In this document: one piece after another, positions 6,906-12,415 of the stretch
How the letters are laid out: each line of letters begins with the position of its first letter
Numbering within the stretch: the stretch's first letter is position 1
Made by a program: the position numbers and the translations under genes
Origin: Planctomycetota bacterium
Lineage (GTDB): Bacteria; Planctomycetota; UBA8108
NCBI GenBank assembly: GCA_022451445.1
Contig: JAKUSY010000044.1
Location: 1 to 12,415 of the forward strand
Reading direction: 5' to 3'
DNA: 12,415 nt
Notes under the pieces: model-generated
What the model was told of the DNA's origin: nothing
What the model saw: the letters and a program-made list of their open reading frames with translations, nothing else
Databases searched by the model: none

Positions 6906-8600
6906 CTACATCTTCTCCAGGGGCTTGATCCCGAGGATCTTCATGCCGCTGGCGAGTACGTTTTTCACCACCGCCAGCAGCAGGAGCCGCGCGGCGGCGA
7001 TTTTTTTCTCTTCGCCTTTTACCCGCAGCTCCTTGTAGCCCGAGTGGAGCGCCCGGGCGAGGTCGAGGAGGTAGGCGGCCAGGATCGATGGCTCACAGGT
7101 TTTCGCGGCCTCCCTGAGCGCGTCGGTATATCGTGAGATGAGCGAGACCAGGTCGTGGGCGGACTGCTCTTCGAGAAGGGTGACGTCAGCGTCCGGGTCG
7201 AGCTCGATTCCGCATTTGCGAATGATGCCCGCTATGCGGGCGTGCGCGTTCATCAGGTAGGGGCCGGTGTCTCCCTCGAAGGAGATGGCCCGCTCCCAGG
7301 AGAAGTTGTAGTCCTTGATGCGCTGCTTGCCGAGGTCGCTGAAGAAGATGGCGGCGATGCCGACAGCCTCCGCGACGGCCTCTTCGTCTTCGAGCTCGGG
7401 GCGCTTGTCGACGTTCGCGCTCATGTATTCCTGCGCCCTGCGCTTGGCCTCATCGAGGAGCTCCTCGAGGTAGATCACGTTGCCCTTGCGGCTCGACATG
7501 CCCTGGACGAGGCCGAAGTTGACGTGCATGCAATCCCCCGCCCAGGGCTCTCCCATCAGCTCGAGCACCTTGAAGAGCTGACGGAAGTGCAGTGATTGCG
7601 CGGTGCCCACGACATAGAGAAGCTTCTCGAATTTATAGCTCTCGTGGCGGTGGCAGGCGGCAGCCAGGTCGCGGGTCATGTAGAGCGTGGCTCCATCGGT
7701 CTTGCGCAGCAGTGCGGGGGTGTCGATGCCATGCTCTTCGAGGTCGATCACCAGGGCGCCCTCGGAAACCGAGGTCAGCCCGAGCGAATCAGCCCTGTCG
7801 ACGACCGCGTCCATCTTGTCGTTGAAGAACGATTCTCCCGTATAGTGGTCAAACCTGACCGAGAGCCGCTCGTAGATCATCTTGAAATAGTCCAGGCTGG
7901 TTTCCCGTATTTTCTCCCATAGGGCGATGGCCTCGGCGTCACCCTGCTCCTGGCGGCGAAACCAGTCCCTGGCCTCGTCGGCGAGTCCCGGCTCCTTTTG
8001 CTCCTCTTCGTGGTACCTGACGTAGAGATCGTTGAGGGCATCGAGGTCCTCGAGGTCTTTTTCTTCGCCCCAGTGTTTGAGGGCGACGATCTGCTTACCG
8101 AATTGGGTTCCCCAGTCGCCAAGGTGGTTGATCCCCACGCATTCGTAGCCCAGGCTGGCGAAGATGCGATAGAGGGTGCTGCCGATGATCGTCGAGCGCA
8201 GGTGCCCGACGTGAAAGGGCTTGGCGATATTGGGAGAGGAGAAGTCGATGGCGATGACCCGGCCCTCACCCTCGCTGGATTTGCCGATATCCTCAGCGAG
8301 GGCGCTGGGGGCGTGCAATACGCTGCGGGCGAACTCCTGGCGGTTGACGAAGAGATTGAGGTAGGGGCCGAGAGCCCGGGCCTCGGTGAGCAGCTCGAGC
8401 TCGCCCGCGACCTTTTCAGCCAACTCCTCGGCAATCTGTGGCGGCGCCTTCTTGAGCTCCTTGGCGAGCTGGAAGCAGGGGAAGGCGAAATCTCCGAGCT
8501 CTGGCTTGTGCGGCCGGCTGAGGACGGCGTCGATTTCCGAGGGCTCCATGCCGGTGTGCCGGCTTAGAACATCCAGCGCTTCCTGGCGAAATGCATTCAC
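6906..8600 (-). CDS. argS: Arginyl-tRNA synthetase
   Basis: ArgS is the class I synthetase that charges tRNA-Arg. The 564-residue product shows the N-terminal tRNA-recognition domain (HKPELGDFAFPCFQLAK near residues 31-47), the HIGH-type motif as HVGH at 130-133 within SPNIAKPFHVGHLRSTIIG, and the KMSKS-loop region as MSSRKGN starting at M368. The C-terminal anticodon-binding DALR domain ends with the typical GIKPLEKM tail. The start is a GTG at 8600 with GGGGAG 8 nt upstream, giving the N terminus MNAFRQEAL. It lies 30 nt after leuB. The gap holds a small hairpin (CCGGT-TTT-ACCGG on the plus strand, 8613-8625) directly against the ribosome site, which might affect translation. Length and motifs indicate an intact enzyme. 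Confidence 0.97.
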   Translation of the reverse strand: MNAFRQEALDVLSRHTGMEPSEIDAVLSRPHKPELGDFAFPCFQLAKELKKAPPQIAEELAEKVAGELELLTEARALGPYLNLFVNRQEFARSVLHAPSALAEDIGKSSEGEGRVIAIDFSSPNIAKPFHVGHLRSTIIGSTLYRIFASLGYECVGINHLGDWGTQFGKQIVALKHWGEEKDLEDLDALNDLYVRYHEEEQKEPGLADEARDWFRRQEQGDAEAIALWEKIRETSLDYFKMIYERLSVRFDHYTGESFFNDKMDAVVDRADSLGLTSVSEGALVIDLEEHGIDTPALLRKTDGATLYMTRDLAAACHRHESYKFEKLLYVVGTAQSLHFRQLFKVLELMGEPWAGDCMHVNFGLVQGMSSRKGNVIYLEELLDEAKRRAQEYMSANVDKRPELEDEEAVAEAVGIAAIFFSDLGKQRIKDYNFSWERAISFEGDTGPYLMNAHARIAGIIRKCGIELDPDADVTLLEEQSAHDLVSLISRYTDALREAAKTCEPSILAAYLLDLARALHSGYKELRVKGEEKKIAAARLLLLAVVKNVLASGMKILGIKPLEKM

Positions 8601-8612
8601 TCTAATAGCTCC

Positions 8613-8625
8613 CCGGTTTTACCGG
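8613..8625 (-). promoter_or_regulatory. Short hairpin abutting the argS ribosome-binding site
   Basis: On the minus strand CCGGT-AAA-ACCGG forms a 5-bp stem with a 3-nt loop, and its 3' arm runs into the GGGGAG that serves the argS GTG. It could modulate argS translation in the leuB-argS transcript. The stem is short, so function is speculative. Confidence 0.35.
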
Positions 8626-8630
8626 CCGCC

Positions 8631-9686
8631 TCAGTCTCCAAGCGCGTCGACCACCATGTCTCCGACCTCGGAGGTCGAGTATCCCATCTTTCCGGCGGAG
8701 AGACTGTCGAGCTTCTTTACCACGCCCATGACTGCGGACTCCACCTCGATACCGGACTTATCCTGGCCGGCGCTGTATTTCAGCAGCATCGAGAGAGCGC
8801 AGATCGCCGCGAGCGGGTTGATGACGTTCTGTCCGGTGTACTTCGGGGCCGAGCCGCCGATCGGCTCGTACATGCTGACTCCCGCGGGATTGATGTTGCC
8901 GCCGGCGGCGATACCCATGCCGCCCTGGATCATGGCGCCGAGGTCCGTGATGATGTCGCCGAACATATTCGGGGTGACGATGACGTCGTAGTACTCGGGG
9001 TTCTTGACCATCCACATGCAGCAGGCGTCCACGTGGTTGTAGTCGGTTTCAATGTCGCTGTATTCTTCCTTGAGCTCGTTGAAGACCCGGTCCCAGAGGT
9101 CGTGGGCGTAGGTCAGCACGTTGGTCTTGGCGACGAGGGTCAGCCGTTTTTCCTGGTCACGTTCCCTGGTCAACTCGAAGGCGTAGCGCAGGCAGCGCTC
9201 GACTCCCGCCCGCGTGGCGATCATGAGCTGGGTTGCGACCTCCATGTCGGTATTCTTGTGGGCGAAGCCGCCGGAGCCGACGTAGAGGTCCTCGGTGTTT
9301 TCCCGGACGATGACGAAGTCGATGTCTTCGGGGCCCTTGTCTCTCAGGGGACACTCGACTCCCTCGTAGAGCTTGACCGGCCGCAGGTTGATGTACTGCT
9401 GGAGCTGGAAACGCAATTCGAGCAGCAGGCCCTTTTCGAGGATTCCCGGGGCCACGTCCGGATGCCCGACGGCGCCGAGATAGATCGCGTCGAAACCCCT
9501 GAACGTCTCCCCCGCGCCCTCGGGGAGGACCTCGCCGGTCTCCAGGTAGCGTTTGCCGCCAAAGTCGAATTACTCGGTACTGTACTCAAAGCCGTTTTTT
9601 TTACTGACGGCGTCAAGGACCTTGAGGCCCTCGGCGACGACTTCGGGGCCGGTTCCATCTCCTCCCAGAACAGCTAGCTTCAACAC
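8631..9686 (-). pseudogene. leuB: 3-isopropylmalate dehydrogenase (isocitrate/isopropylmalate dehydrogenase family), interrupted by an in-frame TAA
   Basis: LeuB oxidatively decarboxylates 3-isopropylmalate in leucine synthesis. A GTG at 9686, six nt after GAGGT, starts LKLAVLGGDGTGPEVVAEGL, the family's N terminus. Codon 39 is TAA (9572-9570). The same frame then resumes with FDFGGKRYLETGEVLPEG and runs to a TGA at 8631, 352 codons in all, a normal length. Substrate-binding residues are present after the break: R92 and R102 (ELRFQLQQYINLRP), R128 and Y135 (VRENTEDLY), KTNVLT, and the metal-site NMFGDIITDLGA. EPIGGSAPKYTGQNVINP replaces the commoner EPVHGSAPDIAGKG, so a related beta-decarboxylating dehydrogenase is possible. 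The stop is one substitution from Tyr, Gln, Glu or Lys codons. Sequencing error, recent inactivation or readthrough all remain possible. Restart from internal start codons would lose the N-terminal nucleotide-fold strands. Confidence 0.82.
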
Positions 9687-9710
9687 GGGATTACCTCGTT
9701 CAATAGCGGT

Positions 9711-9726
9711 CGTTTACGTGTAAACG
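9711..9726. promoter_or_regulatory. Palindromic operator candidate upstream of leuB
   Basis: CGTTTAC-GT-GTAAACG has exact 7-bp arms around a 2-bp centre. It covers the predicted leuB transcription start, a usual place for a repressor site. The shape resembles binding sites of dimeric helix-turn-helix repressors such as the LacI family. No regulator gene is present in the window, so the cognate protein is unknown. Confidence 0.55.
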
Positions 9727-9730
9727 GGCG

Positions 9731-9760
9731 AGAATACCAGAGCGCGCAGGCCTCTAACAA
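9731..9760 (-). promoter_or_regulatory. Promoter candidate for leuB-argS
   Basis: On the minus strand TTGTTA (9760-9755) and TATTCT (9736-9731) are separated by 18 nt, each matching four of six consensus bases. The predicted start near 9724 falls inside the palindrome at 9711-9726 and leaves a leader of about 38 nt with GAGGT before the GTG. Only a moderate match, but position and operator support it. Confidence 0.42.
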
Positions 9761-9971
9761 GGAAGAAGAGAGCAGATTTAGCCTCACCCCCAATGGCGCA
9801 TCCTGCTGTAACCAAGAGGTTTGTAGAGAATTCGAACAACTCGGGATCGTGGCGTGCTCAGGCTTCTCGCAGGGCCTTCTTTGCATTAAACTCGCTCTGA
9901 GCCCATGGCCGGGTTTTTCGCAGGTGACTGGAAATTCCCCCGGCTGGTCAAATGGAAGGTACGGATCAGAT
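9761..9971. other. Remainder of the leuB-trpB divergent intergenic region
   Basis: This stretch should hold the trpBA promoter, but no convincing -35/-10 pair, T-box motif or attenuator stem with a U-tract is visible. A 25-codon open frame (9905-9982, ATG to TGA) has two Trp codons and overlaps the trpB start by 11 nt, with no good ribosome site. The trpB frame itself stays open upstream to an ATG at 9849, but the added 41 residues do not look like TrpB. Confidence 0.5.
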
Positions 9972-11240
9972 ATGGTCGATGAAAATCAGGAGCAGGATGG
10001 CGGCGGTGTCCCGCTGCCGGATGAGCAGGGTTTCTACGGACAGTATGGCGGACGCTACGTTCCCGAGATGCTGGTTCCGGCCCTCGATGAGCTCGAGGCC
10101 GCCTACCAGCGCTGGAAGGACGAGGAAAGCTTCGTGTCCGAGGTGGACGACCTGCTCAAGAATTATTCGGGACGTCCGACACCGCTGTATTTCGCCCGCA
10201 ACCTGAGCGAGCATCTAGGAGGGGCGAAGATCTACCTGAAGCAGGAGGGGCTCGGGGCGACCGGGGCCCACAAGATCAACCACTGCATCGGGCAGGCGGT
10301 GCTCGCATCCCGCATGAAGAAGAAGCGTATCATCTGCGAGACGGGCGCCGGCCAGCACGGCCTCGCCACCGCTACCGTGGCGGCGCGTTTCGGCTTTCCC
10401 TGCACGGTGTATATGGGCGCGGAGGATGTCAGGCGGCAGGCCACCAACGTTTTCTGGATGCGCCAGCTTGGCGCGACCGTCGAGACGGTGGAGGACGGCA
10501 CCCGGACCCTGAAGGACGCGGTGAACGCCGCGCTCAAGGACTGGACCTGGAACGTCGGCGATACCTATTACCTGCTGGGTTCGGCGCTCGGCCCCCATCC
10601 CTACCCCATGATCGTCAGGGACTTTCAGTCCGTGATCGGCAGGGAGGTGCGGGCACAGATCATGGAGGCCGAGGGGCGTCTGCCCGATGTGCTGGTCGCC
10701 TGTGTTGGAGGCGGCTCGAATGCGCTCGGCCTGTGGAATGAATTCCTCGATGACGAGGCGATTCGTCTTGTCGGCGTGGAGGCCGGCGGCCGCAGTCTCG
10801 AGCCCGGAGAGCACGCCTGCCGCTTCGAGGGGGGCAGGACGGGAGTCATCGAAGGCTACAAGTCCTACTTCCTGCAGAACGATGATGGGCAGGTTCAGAA
10901 GACCCACAGCATCTCCGCCGGCCTCGATTACGCCGGGATCGGACCGCAGCATGCCTACCTCAGGGACATCGGGAGGGTCGAGTTCTCCCCGGCGAGCGAC
11001 CGGGAGGTTATCGAGGCCTTCCAGCTCACCGCCGGCAAGGAGGGAATTATCGCCGCGCTGGAATCATCCCATGCCCTGGCCTGGGTGGTGAAGAACGCCG
11101 GGTCGCTTCCAGAGGACAATGTCGTTGTCGTGAACGTTTCCGGCCGCGGCGACAAGGACATCTTCATCGTGGCTGACGCGGTCGGTGACGAGGCCTGGAT
11201 GAAATACTGCCGGGAGTATGGCGCCGGGAGGATTCAATGA
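9972..11240 (+). CDS. trpB: Tryptophan synthase beta chain
   Basis: TrpB is the PLP enzyme that condenses indole with serine to give tryptophan, in complex with TrpA. The 422-residue product (usual about 400) carries GQYGGRYVPEMLVPAL, the PLP lysine K101 in GAHKINH, catalytic E123 in CETGAGQHG, the phosphate-binding VGGGSNALG loop, and VNVSGRGDKD near the C terminus. It is therefore a complete catalytic subunit. Several positions differ from the common form: QEGLGATGAHKINHCIGQ around the lysine, GYKSYFLQNDDGQ, and DYAGIGPQ where DYPGVGPE is usual. This points to a divergent TrpB branch. I chose the ATG at 9972 (GGA 6 nt upstream) because the family's conserved N terminus begins about 20 residues later; an in-frame ATG at 9849 adds only unrelated sequence. 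It overlaps trpA by 4 nt. No other trp genes are in the window. Confidence 0.95.
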   Translation: MVDENQEQDGGGVPLPDEQGFYGQYGGRYVPEMLVPALDELEAAYQRWKDEESFVSEVDDLLKNYSGRPTPLYFARNLSEHLGGAKIYLKQEGLGATGAHKINHCIGQAVLASRMKKKRIICETGAGQHGLATATVAARFGFPCTVYMGAEDVRRQATNVFWMRQLGATVETVEDGTRTLKDAVNAALKDWTWNVGDTYYLLGSALGPHPYPMIVRDFQSVIGREVRAQIMEAEGRLPDVLVACVGGGSNALGLWNEFLDDEAIRLVGVEAGGRSLEPGEHACRFEGGRTGVIEGYKSYFLQNDDGQVQKTHSISAGLDYAGIGPQHAYLRDIGRVEFSPASDREVIEAFQLTAGKEGIIAALESSHALAWVVKNAGSLPEDNVVVVNVSGRGDKDIFIVADAVGDEAWMKYCREYGAGRIQ

Positions 11241-12076
11241 GCGGTCGGGAAAACCGGGGAGCGGGGAGGATCGAGGCCGCGGTCGAGAAGATTCGCTCCG
11301 AGGACCGGGTCGGTCTGATGACCCACATCGTCCTGGGCTATCCGTCCATGGAGGAGTCCATGAAGCTGGTCGAGACGATGGCCGGCTGCGGGGTGGATTT
11401 CATAGAGATCCAGATTCCCTTCAGCGATCCGACCGCCGATGGACCGGTTATTACCCGAGCCTGCCAGGCGGCGCTCGACGGCGGGGTCCGCGTCCAGGAC
11501 GCCTTCGAGTTCATGGATGCGGTGAGCGGGCGTTTCGAGCTTCCCTTCCTCTTCATGAGCTACTTCAACATCGCCTTCGCCTACCGCCAGGCCGCCAGCG
11601 GCGGCCGCGGCGGAGCCGATGGCGTTGCCGGGTTTGCCGCCGCCGCCGCCGCTGCCGGCTCCAGCGGCCTCATCCTGCCTGACCTGCCGCCGGAGATGGT
11701 CCGCGAGGGGTACAAGGCGGCCTGTGGGAGCGCCGGGCTGCACCCGGTCTACGTGGTCTCGCCCAATACGGGCAGGGAGCGGCTCGAGGTCATCGCGGAG
11801 GCCGGCAGCGGACTGCTCTACGCGACGTCGAGGACCGGGACCACCGGCAAGGAGATGGAGCTGGAGATGCGGGAGCTGACGGGTTTTCTCTCCCTCGCCC
11901 GGGAGACCTGCGGCATGCCCATAGCGGTCGGTTTCAGCATATCCCGGCGCGAGCAGGTCGAGAGCCTGCGGGGCCACGCGGACATCGCGGTCGTCGGGAC
12001 GCACTTCATCCGCGTCTGGGAGGAGGGCGGCAGGGAGGGGCTCAAGGCTGAGCTGAAGGAGTTGACCGGGGCCTGA
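11237..12076 (+). CDS. trpA: Tryptophan synthase alpha chain
   Basis: TrpA cleaves indole-3-glycerol phosphate and passes indole to TrpB through a tunnel. The 279-residue TIM-barrel product keeps the catalytic pair E57 and D68 in FIEIQIPFSDPTADGP. It also has LILPDLPPE, VYVVSPNTGRERL, LLYATSRTGTTG for the phosphate loop, and IAVGFSISRREQV. Deviations are Q59 where Gly is usual (ELGIPFSDP) and SYFNIAFAY where TYYNP is usual. There is also a Gly/Ala-rich stretch of extra residues near 119-140 before LILPDLP. The start ATG overlaps the trpB stop (ATGA) and has GGAGG 6 nt upstream within trpB, typical of translational coupling that keeps the subunits in equal amount. The gene is the last of the operon and converges on the SDR gene. 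Identity is secure. Confidence 0.95.
   Translation: MSGRENRGAGRIEAAVEKIRSEDRVGLMTHIVLGYPSMEESMKLVETMAGCGVDFIEIQIPFSDPTADGPVITRACQAALDGGVRVQDAFEFMDAVSGRFELPFLFMSYFNIAFAYRQAASGGRGGADGVAGFAAAAAAAGSSGLILPDLPPEMVREGYKAACGSAGLHPVYVVSPNTGRERLEVIAEAGSGLLYATSRTGTTGKEMELEMRELTGFLSLARETCGMPIAVGFSISRREQVESLRGHADIAVVGTHFIRVWEEGGREGLKAELKELTGA
11636..11656 (+). repeat. GCC-codon run in trpA
   Basis: Five GCC codons followed by GCT and GCC give seven consecutive alanines, part of a wider Gly/Ala-rich stretch from about 11590. Trinucleotide slippage could have lengthened this helix relative to other TrpA proteins. Confidence 0.8.
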
Positions 12077-12081
12077 GCGGG

Positions 12082-12098
12082 GGCTCTTTTTCAGAGCC
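12082..12098. terminator. Hairpin between convergent trpA and SDR genes
   Basis: GGCTCT (12082-12087) and AGAGCC (12093-12098) form a 6-bp perfect stem with a 5-nt TTTTC loop, starting 5 nt after the trpA stop and overlapping the SDR stop codon. It sits where a shared bidirectional terminator would be expected. No T-run follows the stem on either strand, so intrinsic termination is only a possibility. Confidence 0.35.
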
Positions 12099-12415
12099 GG
12101 CGCAGGTGGAAGCCGCCGTCGAGATCGATGGCGGAGCCGGTGGCGAAGTCGAAGGCGCCGCTGACCAGGGCGCGCACCGCCCGGGCGACGTCCCCGGGCT
12201 GGCCCCAGCGCCTGAAGGGAGTCAGGCCCTCGGCGAAGAGCTTGTCATACTTGTCCCTGGCGTCGGCGGTCATGTCGGTAGCTATGATGCCCGGACGGAT
12301 CTCGTTGACCGGGATATTCTCCGCTGCCAGGCGGTCGGCGAAGAGGCTGGTCAGCATGCCCATTCCCGCCTTGGCCAGGCAGTAGTCGCCGCGCAGGACG
12401 CTCGATGTGTATTCC
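12091..12415 (-). CDS. SDR-family oxidoreductase, C-terminal part (3-ketoacyl-ACP reductase-like)
   Basis: The frame enters from the right edge and reads 107 codons to a TGA at 12093-12091. It shows the short-chain dehydrogenase catalytic pair YxxxK (GDYCLAKAGM), the post-catalytic segment NEIRPGIIATDM that contacts the cofactor, RRWGQPGDVARAVRALVSG, and the C-terminal GSAIDLDGGFHLRRL. The N-terminal Rossmann glycine motif and catalytic serine lie outside the window. These enzymes reduce or oxidise carbonyls and alcohols with NAD(P)H. FabG-type 3-ketoacyl-ACP reductases have this tail, but sugar and polyol dehydrogenases do too, so the substrate cannot be named. It converges on trpA with only 14 nt between stops and is probably unrelated in function. 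Confidence 0.9.
   Translation of the reverse strand, partial: EYTSSVLRGDYCLAKAGMGMLTSLFADRLAAENIPVNEIRPGIIATDMTADARDKYDKLFAEGLTPFRRWGQPGDVARAVRALVSGAFDFATGSAIDLDGGFHLRRL

Noticed and set aside
9595..9602. A frameshift at the run of eight T (A8 on the leuB coding strand)
   Set aside because: The frame is the same on both sides of the run, so the run does not cause the leuB interruption.
9690..9971. T-box or classic trp attenuator before trpB
   Set aside because: No T-box sequence, no alternative stems with a U-tract, and no tandem Trp codons could be found.

Overview
This window is an ordinary housekeeping stretch of a GC-rich bacterial chromosome. It holds seven genes on the minus strand, a two-gene tryptophan operon on the plus strand, and the end of a further minus-strand gene. 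There are no phage, transposon, CRISPR, rRNA or tRNA features. The organism cannot be placed from this sequence. Gene content and GC-rich codon use suggest a free-living, amino-acid-synthesising bacterium that uses the MEP isoprenoid route (ispH). TrpB and TrpA carry unusual variants of conserved motifs, which suggests a lineage outside the well-studied model groups.

Layout, read along the minus strand from right to left: a leuB-type isopropylmalate/isocitrate dehydrogenase gene (9686-8631, interrupted by an in-frame TAA); argS (8600-6906); ispH (6804-5914); trmB (5896-5243, interrupted by an in-frame TAG); uvrC (5199-3361); a stand-alone MshEN-domain protein (3142-2660); and mutS (from 2536, running off the left edge). 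The gaps leuB-argS (30 nt), ispH-trmB (17 nt) and trmB-uvrC (43 nt) suggest co-transcription. Promoter-like boxes lie before leuB, ispH and mutS, and the mutS one is the best match (TTGACT, 16-nt spacer, TACAAT).

On the plus strand, trpB (from 9972) and trpA overlap by four bases (ATGA). trpA converges on a minus-strand SDR oxidoreductase gene that is cut by the right edge. The leuB-trpB intergenic region carries a 16-bp palindrome at the predicted leuB transcription start, which may be a repressor site.

The observations most worth a second look are the two genes each broken by a single in-frame stop (TAA in leuB, TAG in trmB) with otherwise well-preserved frames on both sides, and the lone MshEN (possible c-di-GMP-binding) protein between two DNA-repair genes. 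I did not find a convincing new multi-gene system here.
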